Position numbers and translations under genes: made by a program. The notes beneath the pieces were generated by a model. It was given only the letters and a program-made list of their open reading frames with translations, ran no database searches and was not told the DNA's origin. A stretch of 64,000 bases of DNA from Ixodes scapularis. Its lineage: Eukaryota; Arthropoda; Arachnida; Ixodida; Ixodidae. Shown in pieces: positions 9,940 through 24,900 of the stretch; position 1 is the stretch's first letter; each line of letters opens with the position of its first letter. Where the stretch lies: contig NW_024609835.1 of the NCBI RefSeq assembly GCF_016920785.2, positions 22,721,108 through 22,785,107 on the forward strand. Reading direction: 5' to 3'.

Positions 9940-12900
9940 ACAACAACAGCAACAGAAGTGCGTTTTTCTCCAGCGAGATGGAGAACTTCTACATATCAAA
10001 TGGGGTACAGACTGTGACAGCTGCAGTGCACCATCCTGCAACAAATAGGCAGGCCGAGCGCCATCTCAGAGAATTAACAAAGGCACTAATCAAAGATGCA
10101 TCTTGGAGCACACAGCCTCGGCTGGCTCAATTCCTTTTTCGGCAGCATTCCACAGTCCACAATACAGCTGGAATGACACTCAAAGGAAATATTCGGCTGA
10201 GTACTACCATGCCTCCTTGACTCGCTGAACCCGAAAACCGAAACGGAAGTAGGGAAGTGCCAAGACATACAAAGTCATGCATGCCCATTCCAATGAGGGG
10301 AGAAAGTACTCATCCACCAATTCCTGACAAAGCTGAACGGATTTGAGAGGAAATCCTGCGCCTAAATGGCCCACGTTCCTGGCTCGTAAGATGTGCCATT
10401 CGTAAGGTGTGACATCACATAGATCACAATCGAAAGACATTGCAGATGAATGCTACACCACCATGACCGCCAGACTGGAGCATGACCGACAACCTTCTTG
10501 AGTCGAGTTGGCAGGAGATTGCTCTTGAGATACAAGATGAGTCTGCATCACCATCTCAACGACCGATCCAGTCAGGCCTGACCGGACGACTTCGAGAGCC
10601 CAGGCATCCCCCAGACCAATATACAGACTGTGGCAAAGGGTGGAAGAGTTGATGTGTCAGCGGCTCAGGACTATCAGCATCGCCACCGGCCAGCGAGAGG
10701 CCCTGATCCAGAGCGTGTGCAGGGTGCGCGCTCGCTCGCGTGTTTTGTTCTTGATATCTGACCAAACTGTCGTTTGGCCCTTATTGGCTCTTGCTTTTAT
10801 TAAATACACCGACAGCTGGCGACGGCTGCTCAAACATCGCAGTTTTGAATATGGTTCTGCAAAAAACGATTACAAAGACCTTTGGGCTGATTCGTTGTGT
10901 CGCTTCAAACTGCAAAGAACACTGCGCTACCAAGAAGCAGGACGCAATCTTACTCTGCTGTGCCTGATTGATCCTGCCACTTTGGTCGCAGTGTGGTTCC
11001 TTTCTGAAAGAAACACAGGCATTGAGGCACCCTATTCACACCTAGCATCAGTGTGTCGGATATTCGGCATACGTTTGCCACAGTACGAGGGTGCTTCCCC
11101 ATGACTCATGATCTCCTGAAAAGTGACTTGAACCTTTGTACAGGATATGTTTTAGAGCTGCTTTCCAAGCCTAAGGCATCACAAGTTTTAATGAAAGCAT
11201 GTTAACACAGCCCAGGTGTCTTCACAGAAAACTCTGTGTGGAAAGACATTTTCTCCCTCACCAGGAGTGAAACGTCTGTCCTCCCTGTATCGATTGGGGA
11301 TGACCTCTATAGTTGGTGGCAGGTTAAGAGTTCAGGAGTAACTCCTCCCATCTCTTCCTATTTTAGCAGGGTGTCACCGACCATAGAAAGGTCTGGGGCG
11401 CGTGGCACACTTCGTCGTGTGCCACACTAACGCAAATACTATACTCTTGCTTTGATCCTTTACTTCCTGCACCAGTGAAAAGGTTTGGATATGCGTTGTT
11501 GCAGCGGCTGTTAGTTCCTGTTGCAAAAACTTTGTCGCTCCAGTGTCGGGAGTGATTTTGTGACTTCACGGGCTCACATAATCGCTACAGGTGCTATGAT
11601 TGTGTCACCACAATAGACTGGCGGATCATGTAATCACTGTAGGTTACATGATCCCATAAGCTATAGTTACGTGATAGGAAGCTGTCGTCACATAATGCCA
11701 GGTGGTTCATAGTTACAGTGGCCACGTCACCTTGTTGCGCATAGTCACCGATGACGTAGGAAATTGTGAATTATTGCAGTTCATTGTAGATCAGTGGCAA
11801 AACTTTGGACTTGTCTTTACACTTTGCATAAAACAGATTAAAAAAAATGGGGAGTGTGTGTTTATACAGCCTAGAACTTAGTCTGCCTCAATGGGAAATT
11901 TGTCTCCCAGCTGTAAATGAGAAATTTAGCCATTGCAGTACAACCGCTAGCCTGGGTTCTTTAACGTGCATCATGCAGTAGTGATACACAATCACACGCT
12001 GGTACGATGCTCATCCGGATCGAAACAAATGGGTGGGGTTGAACCCAGGATCCCTGGGTTCTGCAGTGTAAGCTTTTGCTCCAAAAAGCAGATTCACACA
12101 GATTGCACTGTGTGTTTGTGCAGGGTTCCCTAACAGATCACCCCAAGAGCCAAATAGGCAAAACAAATTGAATCAGGTCAACATAAACACAATACATTCT
12201 GTGTTGGCTTTACACAAAGTATTAAGGTATGTTAAGAGAAGATGTAAGTAGAAAAATGGCAGTATTTTGCGAAAAAATGTGTTTTCAGGTTTTAGGTGGT
12301 GTTTTATTATCTTTAAGTCTTCTTATTTTATGTATAAAAATCTTAAGTGTCAGGTATGATCATGAAATTAGTAAAATATGCTTTTGGAAACCTCCCAGAA
12401 ACTCGGAATGGCCAACAATTACCCATTTTTTTTGTGTGGTTCTTGTAAGTGTGATGTTGCTTGCCATCAAATTTTCGTTGACAAGTAGGCCTAGCCTTCT
12501 CTCCATCGCAGTTTTCTGTAGCTTCAATTTCTGACAGACAATTATTAACTAATGTATTTTTCCTGTCACGAGTATCGCTACACGTCTTTGGTAGCATTCA
12601 AATGTATTTTTCTCTTTGTAATTTTGGGGCATCTTCACACTTTGCACACAAGAATTTTTCTTTTCAATATTGTCCTATTGTAAGCGAATTTGCCATGCAT
12701 ATACACCTTTCCAAAAAACGCTCCTAGGCCGCCGCCATGTTGCTGATGCTGATGCGGCTGGTGCGACTCTCGCGCCCTCTATCAGCTAGAGGTTTTCTGC
12801 CACTCTCTGGGACTGTGAAGACCCGCTCAGCGCGGTTCTCTACATGCATTTTAGCCGTTTCGCATTCGACGTTTTCTCGCTCTCTTGAAAGTTTCCACTT

Positions 12901-15900
12901 CATTTTTTTATGCGTGCTGCCTACCCTTCTTGTGTTATCTTCCATTGTGAGAAATAAGGCTGGTAAGTGCCTGTCATTCAAGCTTTTCTGCTCGACATTC
13001 ACGGGAAACGAAGCAGGTGAAGGACGTCGAACGACCCTCGACGCGATTTTGCGAACATTGTTCTCCCCCCTCCCAGAGATAATCCGCGTAGAATCCTCAG
13101 TCATCTCCAAAAATAGTTGCCCGGGTTGGGGTGAGAAACGGGTCAGTCGCGTTTGTTTCTTTGCCTTGGTGCGGTTGGGAAAAAAAGGAAGCTCTCCCCG
13201 AAACTTGCCCCAAACGAAGTCATCTCGGATTCCGTCCGATCGTCAAGATGTGACTGTCGTCGACTGTGACTGTGTTATTTGAGATCTTTCTCAAATAAAT
13301 TCTTTTCGGATAACGCTGCATCGTGTGGTATGTACGATATATTGTTCGAATGTTACCACTTCCTCAATTCTATGTCCGTGTCCTGTCCATCGGTAAACAC
13401 GTTATTTGTGAGAGTGAAAAATGCATGCCTTTCGGCCGTCTTCTGTTGCAATTTATTCTTGACAGCAAAGCGCTTTGTCGTTTCACATGCGGCGAATCCC
13501 GCGGCGTTGTCAAAACTGATCGTAAGAAAAAAAAACAAATAACTAGAACTATACATTCCAGTCGCACTCGTTCTGTCGCGCGCGTGCCCAACAAAAACAG
13601 TTTACAGTTTTTTTTTTTTGTTTTTTTTTTTAGTGTGACACAATGCTTTCTCAATGCCCTCGGGAAAATACATGTACAATGAAACACAAAATATTGCGGG
13701 AAAAAACGAGAATTTAGCCGCCAGCAGCGTTTGAAACTGCGCCTACGCAGGCTGCGCCTATTGAAATCACAGTCCACTCGGTTAGGGTTAGGAGGGACGC
13801 CGGTGAGAGTCTAGCCTCAAACTCAGTGACTGGGCTCTAAAACGGATTGTGGTCCCTGGGGTCGAGTGTTTTTTGGAAAGGTGTATACTTTAGAATATGT
13901 GGTATGCAAGTATCCAGGTTTAGTTAGAATGTATATTTTTTACACATTTTTGAACCATGTATAAAACTTCTGTTTGCCCTTTAAAAAAGGTTTTTTTGAA
14001 ATTTTTAATTATTTTAAAATGAAATAAGTCTCACACTTGTTATTTTTACTTTTGATTGCACTCAGTGGTGTAGAAGGAGTGAATTATCGTAAAATCTTGA
14101 TCAAGCGCCCACACAAAATTTGTGGATAATTATCTAAAACTGGGGAAGGGGCACTCCTTAGGTCAACATTATGTAAACATATGTTCTTCATGTATTTTCA
14201 AAATGTTGTGAAGTTGTAGCGTGGGCACTTATTGGTGGAATGGATGGTTGCTCGATATTTTTAGTAGTTTATTTTACTTGGCTCTTTTAAAGGGGCGGTG
14301 CAACAATTTGCGGACTTCGGCTAATTAATTGTGGGAATTGATCCCGGCCACATATAAAACAAAGGAGCGTTTTCATTAAAAAAAATGAAAGTTGTTGTGT
14401 TGTGTTATTGTGAAATGTTGTGAAAAAAGTGTTTTTTCTTTTGCGATTACGCAGCGAAATAGCGGTATTTTTGGGTATGGTGGTACTTTTTTTCTTACTT
14501 ATGCCAAAGTAAACAATATAAAAAATACAAGCTGCACATTCGTTCAGTGTTAAAATCATTGCACCGCCCCTTTAACTGTAGTTCCATGCCCCACGTGTGT
14601 CCAAAAATGGGATTTTTTTCTGCATGTCTGGGGCATTTAGTACATAAAAAACAGGCTGTATTGAATCTAATTCTAAATTTATAAAGAGGAGATAAAGCAC
14701 TATAAACTGTGAAAATTTTATTTCGTTAACATAAATAGTAAAAATAATGTTTTCCCCTGGTGCATTCCCCCTTAAAATTCGTTATTCTGTTGAGATGCAT
14801 CATAGAAACTTTTTGCATCTTTCCTTCAGCACTAACTACCTTCTGGTGAATGTTTCAGCATTTTGCAGTGCATTGAAAAGCCCCCAAATTTTTTTTAGGC
14901 AGTGCAGATTGTTTTGTGAGTTCATACTTTGTATTTGAAGACATGGCAGCACTAGAAACGGGGACTGAAGAGGAGATTGGACAACACAGAGCGCCTACTT
15001 CAACTGTTTAATCATTGTGAATAGGAAAATGCAGGGTGCGATCATTGCACTTTCAGCTAATCCCAAGCCTCGCCGCCGCTCGCAAGAATGCTACCTCCTT
15101 ATCTATCAGGTCAATGGAGGCAACGCTGACACAGCCTGCACAGATTTTTCGATCACGTCTGTTTCAGTTCTTTCTTACGGTCTTACCGCCGATTTCAGAA
15201 ACCTCACTTAAACTACACTCAAACTTAAGGGCCCCTCGCGCCTTCCTCGAGGAAGTGGAGGGGCCCTTCAGTTTGAGTGTAGTTTGAGTGAGGTTTTTGA
15301 ATTCGGCGGTTATTCTTACGTACACGTCTTAAACAGAAGCCTGCAGCCGCAGTCTTGACAGTGACTGAGAGGTGGACATCTTAATAGCTGTTAACATTTA
15401 GGTTGTGCCCGCGTAATTTATGATTTAAACTCCTGCTCGTTTGTCCAGCATAGTTCTCTTTGCATGATAACAGAATCTGATACACGACCCTCTTTGCGCA
15501 TGATGCACTACCCCCTCTGTGTTGTCCAGTCCTCCTTTGTTCTCGTGTCAAGTGCTACCATGTTTCTGTGGCAGTTTCGATTAATAAAACTGTAACCTGA
15601 AGTCTGAAGAGTTCAAATCATAGTCATCAGCAAAAAAACTCACTGGGGTTGTTCACGACTGCAGCCCTTCAAGCTTATTAAGTAAGGGTTATTCTGGCCC
15701 CCATGTTTCTAACCCAGTTTCCAAACACTTAAAGTTTCTACTTTTCCATTGCGAAGTGCCGCAACCTCAATGACGATCCAACTGCACAATCTAATTTCAG
15801 ATGCATCTTTTCACACAAGCGCTGCTTGAAGAGCAAACACTGGTGGTGATTGGTAGGAGCATTGGAATGCAGAAATGCTTATCCTGCATTCCATTCTGTG

Positions 15901-18900
15901 GAACTCTGTTGTTGGCCAAACTCCCTGCATGCATCTCTACATTTAACTACCATTCAGTCTTTTGTGTTTCTTTTTACGAAGACTCAGTGTCTCAAGATCA
16001 TCTCTGTTGGAAAACTTCCAATGAAGCACAGCCTTCTCCCTCTCTTTGTCTTTTGTTCTTCGTCATCACCTGATCGAAGCGCCGCCCATTTTGCATGCTA
16101 CGACATCTCGGCAAGAATGATTCACCCGCAAGAAAGGTGGCGCTTTCATCAGCTGGTGACAAACATTGGGATTGGGGAGGGGAGCGCAGCAGCGTCAACG
16201 AAGCTTCCGCTGGAGTTTTCTGGGCGACAGCAGCTAGTGGCATTTCAGATACTGTACAGATAGCCAGCTAGACTCGGTCTGTGATGGCTCTCCTGAGGAC
16301 TTTGCCATCTTCCTCCCTCCCCTTTCAGGAAATCCGGGTGGTAGTGAGAGAGCTGGAGCAGACTGCCCGCGGCATCCTGACCATTCTGCAGGGCATTCAC
16401 CAACCGGACGGCCTCTCTAAGAGTGAGCGTCTCCTCGTCACCTTGGTTGTGCCTTGCGAAGTGTCGGCGATCCTTGCCAGGTGGACACATTATTAGTTTT
16501 GAAAGGGGGCAGGAGGTCAAGTCATTCGTATTAGAGTCGGATGCAACATAAGAAAGACGGTGCGAGGGGGAGAAGTGTGGAAATTAGGGAAGCTGAAGTG
16601 GAGAGGGGCGACCTCCTTCTCACAGCGGCTTTTCTCGTGCATGCCCTTTTCCTTCTCGCACTGTCCTTATGTTTTATTTGACTATAGACCAAGCACTGGC
16701 CAATCCATTCTGGTGTAGTGGGGTGCAATGAGGATTGGTAGTCATGGAGGCACTGTCTATTTCACAGCCATTGTTTTGGGGTGGGCTGCACTTGGAACTC
16801 TTAAAAATATCAGTGTCTTCAGATGGCTAGTTTGAACAGTAGTGTATGTGTGGGCTGGGGGAGGGGAGGGGGGGGGTGTGGGGATAATTTTGTTTGGTTC
16901 AGTTTGTTTGGTTGTTGGTTCTTTTATTTTTAATATTTATCAATGACATTGTTGTAGACGTTTTTTCTAGTATACGCCTGTATGCTGACGATTGTATAAT
17001 TTATCGAGCAGTAAGTTCGGTCAACGATTGTATCACTCTGCAGGCCGACCTTGACCGCATAGCAAACTGGTGTAGTACTTGGGGAATGGATTTGAACGTT
17101 AACAAATGTCACTTTGTCCGTGTAACTAGAAAGCGTAACCCTATCACCACCATGTACCAGATTAACGACATTCCCATCAACATGTCACCACAAGTAAAAT
17201 ATTTAGGCGTTTACTTTTCCCACGATTTGTCATGGCGCTTTCACATTGAGTATATGACTGCTAAAGCTAATCGGATGCTAGGCTTCATCAAACGTAATTT
17301 CAAAAATTCTCCTCAAGAGGTCAAAAACACCCTGTATCTCACAAATATTCGGCCCATTCTAGAGTACGCTTCAGAAGTTTGGGATCCCCACCAGCAGTAC
17401 CTGATAAATAGTATAGAACTGATACAAAACAGAGCCGCCAGATTTGTCCTTAATGCATACTCGCGTGGTCAAAGTGTAACTGCCATGAAACGCGATCTTA
17501 ACTGGCAGCCTCTACTGAATCGTCGTAAATGCTTCCGCCTGAAACTCCTTCACAGCATATATTACGATCAGTGTGGAATTGACAAAATGCGTTATTTACT
17601 TCCACCTCACTTTATCTCTCGGCGCCTGGATCATAGCAGAAAAATTAGGCCTTTTTCCAGCAGAACAGACATTTACAAATACTCATTTTTTCCTTGTACA
17701 ATACTCAACTGGAACAATTTACCTGAAGAGATCGTCTCAACAAGCGTAAGCTATCAATTTTATCAGGCATTGTCAGATTCTTAAAACCTGTTATTTCTAC
17801 AAACTTCAGCTTTTTCTATATATATTCACGAGTGCAGTGTCTAGTTTTACGCTGGTTTGGGTTTACGTTTGTCTTTATTTTCATGTTGATTTCTCCTGGT
17901 AAGTCACATTTTGGGGTTTGACTGTTTAGGCAATTTAAGTTTTCTTTGGCGTCATGTTCATTTTGTATTTGCCCCTCCCCCGCTATAATGCCCTCACGGG
18001 CGCTGTGGGGTTATTTCAATAAACAATAAACAATAAAGAAGTTACCGAGAAACCAAATTTATTATTGATGTTTAGGCGGCACAAGGTCCCTTTACCTATC
18101 TTTTGCAATAGATGGAGAATTAGGTAAGCACCTCATTCCTGTTAACTTCTAATCTGTCAGTGCACTGTGCACAGTCATACGGTCTGGCGCCCAAGTCCTA
18201 AAACCAAGACAATTATGTGGAGGTGTCCTACCACGGATGATAGAACCCTTTTTCGGCATCTAGAATTTTCGTATTTGCTGGTTTGAAGCATCAATGGGAC
18301 AGTGAAATAACTAGTTTTAGGATCATGGCGAAGTGTCTATACTTCATTTCAGCTTCCGCCCGAGCGCAGCCAAAGCTATGTGTGGTTGGAGCCAATCACG
18401 CGCTGGCAATAGGTCACGCGATCTCGCCTGCACTTTTGTATCACTCTGCTGCGCCGCTGGTCGTCTGTGCCGCCCGCGCTCGCCGAGTATTTCGTCTGCT
18501 ACAGGTGTTTCAACGGTATCGTCTGCTACAGGTTTAAAAAGTGCCCTTTCGCATTTTGAAATTTAGTCACAGGGGATGTCAGTATGTAGGCTGGCCGCTG
18601 GCGTCTGTGTCCAAGCTTTCCACTTGTTCGGCATAGTTTCGAGATGTAAGTACACATTGCAAGGTGCCCAATGACCCGGCCGTTGATGTTTCCTTGTATT
18701 GTCTGGATATACCAGGGCTCGAAGCACAGTCCTTTCATCAGCCTCTCAGCGTTCAATGTGATCGGCAGGTAAAGGGGTGCCCTGATTTCGCTGCGTAGCA
18801 GTGAATTGTAGTGGCCCGGACGCTTTCCTTGTTCACAACGCCTTCGCGGTACGACGCGGCCGGAGTCTCTTGCCGAATTTGAAAGTAGACATTCATCACA

Positions 18901-21900
18901 ACCTCTCGCATCTGACGCCCAAACATGCCTTTACGAAAGGACGTTTCGAAGTGACTGGGTGAGGAAAGCAGTGAAGCACATCATTCGGCCATTACGGGAA
19001 CGAAGTCACACAGAAAAACCGAGTGCTGCAGCCGTGTTGCCAGCGGATGTACGTGTTTTCATCAAACCACATGCATTTACGTATCTTAATAAAAGCATAA
19101 ACTTCAGATGCTTAATTCCTTTAGTTCCAAATCATTCTCAGCAGTACACATCTGGAATGTTGTTTACGCACAAAACAGTTATTTAAAAAAAAAAAAAAAA
19201 AAACTTGCGGATTACTTTGTGGTGCCTAGGAATGCTCTTCTGGAAGTTGCGAACCGTCCCTCAGCCTTTGGCTGCGCTCGGACGGAAGCTGAAACAAAGT
19301 ATAGTTAACGATTCTGGGAGATTTTTTCAGGCCTTCTTCAGCAAGTTAGCTAAATAAGTAACTACTTATTGACACTAATTTTCCGAGAGGTCATTTGCTC
19401 ACTTTCTCTGATGCCACGGAACGACAAGTAGGTACATAGAGATAGATAGGGTTCACACAATGGTTTTACTGCAACAAACATTCCACCATGGGTTTAGATT
19501 TGTTGTTCTTAGTGAAAAATGTAGGAAGCATGTTTCATCATCCTGCCTGCCAAGACTGTCCACAATAATCCAGTATGATGCAAGTTGAATTTCAGAACCA
19601 TGACTGTTACTAATGGTGCCCATCTAGGGCTTAGCAACTGGTATGTTTACGAGCGTCACGTGGTGGGCGCATGACTGTTGTGGTGGTGTCAGACAACGGG
19701 GAAAGGAGTGCCAATACTTGGATCATAGTGCACAAGTTGTTGGATGTTGGATTACATGTGCAAACACTTCCTTACAGAGTGCACTTTGTGCACTTCGCAT
19801 TTATTGTTTGTCCACTCTTGTCTCAGTTCCAGAGCTTTGTCAGAAGTCAAAAGCTGCATTTGCAAATGTGAAAAATCAGTTCCAAGTGCTCAAGTCTAAG
19901 GTTCCTGAGAATCAGTACTACCGGTGAGTCTGCTTGCTGTAAAGTTGTGGCAATTAGGAGGTGTGGTTTGTTGACCATTTTTTGTTTGTAATGAAGAGAA
20001 GTAACAACCAGACTTCTCTTTCCTAATTAGTTTGTTTCTGAGGGCCACTGAGATGGTTTGTGTCTCCTCCCTTTTTGGTGGGACATTTTAGTTATTTTTG
20101 CATATCAGCAGCTTCTTGCACACTTTTCCTTCTAACTACTTGCAGTTTTTTCTAGTGTTCATATTAATTTTGGCAGTTTCAATGGGCCAAGAGCACAAAC
20201 CACATTTTCCAGAGGTAAAAAAGAAATTATTTTTAGCAGACTTTTTTTGTAACAATATTGAAGGATCGAGTCCAAACTATCAAAAGTTAACAAGTACCGT
20301 GAAATTCCGAGAGATAGCCCACCTAACATCAAGAGCAAATCGGGTGAAAATATGGAGTGGGCTGACTTACAATCGAGAAAGGTAAAAGAAATTGCTATTT
20401 TTAGGTCGTGTCCCTTCCAAGCTTGTCATGGTGACGAGGAGCAACGAAGCAAAAATGACTGTACTTCCCAGTCAGCAAGATTCACTTATGTCCCGCCGGA
20501 GCTAACTGGCCGCATCTACACCGAGGCTATCATTTATCACAACACTGCTATTATTACGAGTGGGCTATCCTCCGGTGTTTAAAAAAATGTTGCAAATCAA
20601 GCCAAAAATAGGGGTGGACTATCTTTCGGGGGTAAGGCATCTCTTAGGATGTTACAGTAGTATGACTTTGCTTTAGGAGGTCACACAACCTTCCCTCTTC
20701 TAGTTAAAAGTAAAATATAAGGTACTTTTACTGCACACTCATGAACAGCAGAATCTTCTTGCGGAGCTACTTGCCCGTGCTTGCACACTTTGCTGATGCA
20801 CTGAACTAAATAGACAAGCTAGACTTTTGGTGGCAAGCTAAGCTTTTTAGGATAGTGAAGAGACTAAATGCATTGTTTAAAGAAAAAAAATGTTTATTCC
20901 AACATTGAACTGTATGGACATTGAAAGACACTTTCAGCTATGAAGCATCAAAATCTTATCAAGTGTCCTATTAAAGACCGACCAACGAAACCATTTTCCG
21001 CAAGGTAGGAAAATGCCCCCCGCACGCTCCTCTTTTCACCCTCTCCCAAAAATCACGTGACGGCAGGGGCTTCTTTTGTGTCTGCTTTTTCTGTAGGGAT
21101 AATCCTCAAAAACCGCGAAATGAGCGGCTAGCTGCGAGCGCCACAACGACCTCGAGACGTCCAGGTGTCTTCCCTCGTTGACGCGGGTACGCTCAATCGG
21201 CGAGATTGAGGAAGCCAGCGCGACCGTACGCTTTTTCCCATGAGCTGCAGGTCCGAGGCCGCTCGGTCGGTGGAGATCGAGGGGTCGTGGTATGCGGGGT
21301 TCGTTCCAGTAGCCGCTTTCTTGCATCGCGCGGCTGCTGGAACCATTCCCGTGTCTGCGCAAGGATTGGCTTGCGCAATAAAGGGTTCAGGTCGTCGATA
21401 ATACATATATTTTCGAAACTTATAGATCAAGTGGCTTTCCCTAATCTCTTCTTTACTGTTTGAAACACATCTTCTCTTATAGGTTGTTTATCCCATTTTG
21501 AACTCTGACGTATTTATTCGTCCTTACCTCTGCTTGATGTCTGTTTTCTTACTTGATAAAGACCTTTAAATATTGGCGCGGGCTTGCGCAATCAACGCTG
21601 TCCCGGATTTATCCAAAATTGGAAAGATTGGCGTCATGAGAGGTTGAAGAAGCAAACCGAAATTATTGCTTCTAATGAAGACGGCACAATTGTAAGATAG
21701 GTCTTTGCTTCACTTGCCTCCACAACGCCCCATCGTTTGCACTATCGCAACTGCTCAGTAACATAGCTGTATACCACATTTTACTCATGGTTACTATAGA
21801 TGTGGCCCCACAGGCTTTCCCGTTATCAGCGAGTCGACTTTCTAACGACCGGCGACGCTCCTGGATGAGAATAAATATTATCACCTTCCCACAACATCCA

Positions 21901-21912
21901 CCCCTTTCTCTC

Positions 21913-21946
<34 letters not shown>

Positions 21947-24900
21947 CCCCCTTTCCCGAGTAGGAAAAATATCAGGCCACTCCAGGAAGCAGCCTTCAGA
22001 CTCCGCTTTTCGGCTACTCATCCGCAACACATTCGAACGTGGAAGTAAACACATCGCATGAACGACGCCCTGTTTATTTGCAACCTAAATAACGTGGCTC
22101 TACTGTTGGGCCCAATCAATTTCATCATCAATCATTATTTGTTACGATTTCATGGTGAAAGTGTGTTCGTTGTGATGCCACAAAAGTGGTCAATTCAAAG
22201 GGAGAAATAGGTCCTCGTATTTATTTTGGGGAAATACTCGCTTCTGTGACGCTCTAGCGCGTAAGGTCAAAGCACCCGAGGCAGTGCGTAATACTTTACA
22301 ACTGTCGTTGAGGATGAAGTATTTGTGTAAAGTGCGTAAAATTGTTTACACCACAAAAGCATACCTAAACACAACAAAATATCGCAAATGCAAAAAAAAA
22401 AAAAAAAAGGTCTGCCTGCGAAAACCATTGTTTCCCCCCACTCTCTCTCTCTTTTTTCGCGCCGCTACAAAAAATAGCGGCCGGGCAACAAAATTCTGTC
22501 AAAACCTCGCTTCTTGGAGCAATGACAACAGGCTATATGGTAGTGAATCTGCCAGAGAGTTTGTAGAAATAAAGGGCGACCATTGAATCTAGCCTTCTGC
22601 ACGAATCATGCCCGGGATATTTCCATTTTCCTTCCACGCGATTAGAAGGCAAGACGTTGGGGGAATTTATGTGCACTAACATGCTGCTTCTAAAAGAAAG
22701 TACCAGATTTCTAGTGCATGTCAATCTACATGTAAATAGTTTAATCAGTGTGCACAAACATGCGCGGCCTGGAGGATGACATGGAAGCATAACGGAAAGA
22801 TTGCTGGAAATAGAAGTCTCTATTGCATTGCACTGGTGTGAAAAATTATTACGTGTTTTTGTTTTATTTCTGTGCGGAAATAAAAACAGAAACCGAACAC
22901 TGTGCGTTTTGAGGAGCTTCGAAAGGACATAAAAAAACCGGGACAACCTGAACAATACGAGGGGGCCTTGCGTCACACAGCTTTTCCTGGTTGCTTGTTT
23001 TTCCGGAGCCTTTCAAAAGGGGATGAAAAATTATTAACCGATTGGCCCGACTTGCCACATTAGAGCAGTTCATTTTAATTACGACAGGCTCTCTTAGAGC
23101 GTCTTGCATAGTTCAGCTTGTACTGGTCCGTTTTTTATTTCGGTTCCTTTCAAAAAGTGAGCTCTAAGCCACTGGACCAACCTGCAACATTCAAAATTTA
23201 CGGAAGTGGAGAAGTGGTTGGGAGGGCCAAGCGGCCAAGGGTTGCACGTCTCTCGAACCACCGTCCGTTACCTTTGTTTAGTGGCTGGGCTTTGCGAGCA
23301 GAATGCGAGCTTGCTCAAGTAACTTGGATCCGTTCAGAAAATAATCCCCTCTAAACGGCAACCTCCGCCGCCTGGGAAGAACGTAAGTGGGCGAACGAGA
23401 CGCCTCTGGGTTTTGCGTCACGCCTGCATTTCAAGGGTCAGAGTTACTGGTTCCCGACACCATGCACGATTGACGGCTCCGCCCGCGTCTTTGATTGTAT
23501 CTTGATACGGAGAAGAAGGAGAAGAGCGCGACGGCCCGCGGCCGTAGTGCGTTCTGGATTGCGCTCTGCCGGGCAATCAGATTAAAGACCTACCGCTGAA
23601 AACCACCCCGTGTACATAGTCGAAAACATGATAAGCATCGAATGGGAGTGAACGTAGAGGTATAATGATCCGATACAAAGTTTCGCTTGATTCCTAAACG
23701 AATAATGCCATAGCCAAGTACACCTTCACATCAAATTGTTAGACAGAATTGAAGAGAAGATTGTGTGTTTCTTGAAAGAGATTTCGGCCCCCTTCTATCC
23801 GGTCCGCTTTTCTATAGGTCTCAAATAACGTGGACGAATCATTCATTTTGTTGCATTTCCACTTTTCCGCTTCCGCAGATTATGATGTGGTAGTTTGGTC
23901 CAGTCGGGCTTAGAGCTCACGTTTTGAAAGGAACCGAAAATAAAAACGGACCAGTACAAGCTGAACTATGCAAGACGCTCTAAGAGAGCCTGTCGTAATG
24001 AAAATGAACTGCTCTAATGTGGCAAGTCGGGTCAATTGGTTCATAATTTTTCATCCCCTTTTGAAAGGCTCCGGAAAAACAAGCAACCAGGAAAAGCTGA
24101 GTGACGCAAGGCGCCTCGTATTGTTCAGGTTGTCCCGATTTGTTTATGTCCTTTCGGCGCTCCTCAAAACGCACAGGGTTCGGTTTCTAAACGCTGTTTT
24201 TATTTTGGCACGGAAATAAGACAAAATACGTAATAATTCTTCACACCTGTGCAATGCAATAGAGACTTCTATTTTCAGCAAGCTGCTTTTCGTCATGCTT
24301 CCATGTCATCCTCCAGGCCGCGAATGTTTGTGCACAGTGATTAAACTATTTACATCTAAATTGACATGCACTATAAATCTGGTACTTTCTTTTAGAAGCA
24401 GCATGTTAATGCACATGAATTCTCCCAGCGTCTTTCCTTCTAATCGCGTGGAAGGAAAATGGAAATATCCCGGGCATGATTTGTGTAAAAGGCTATGTTC
24501 AATGGTCGCCTATAATTTCTACAAGCTCCCTGGCAAATTCACTACCATATAGCCTGCTGTCCTTTCTCCAAGAAGCGAGGTTTTGATAGAATTTCGTTGC
24601 TCGGCCGCTATTTTTTGTAGTGGCGCGAAGAGAGAGAGAGAGAGATAAAAGCAACAAATTTCGCAAGCTGATTTTTTTTTTTTTTGCCATTGCGATATTT
24701 TGTTGTGTTTAGGTACGCTTTTGTGGTGTAAACAATCTTACGCACTTCCCACGAATATTTTATTGTCAACGACAGTTGTAAAGTATTACGCACTGCCTCG
24801 GGTGCTTTGACCTTACGCACTAGAGCGTCACAGGAGCGAGTATTTCAGCAAAATTTGAATCAACCACTTTTGTGGCATCACGACGAACACACTTTTACCA

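Noticed and set aside
13775..13790. TTAGGGTTAGG, telomere-like
   Set aside because: Only one and a half units; no array.
19185..19203. Poly-A18 that might mark a retroposed gene
   Set aside because: No coding sequence or target duplication on either side.
21036..21463. Open frames conserved between the two palindrome arms
   Set aside because: Identity follows from the inverted repeat at DNA level; frames on both strands are equally conserved and no motif is present.
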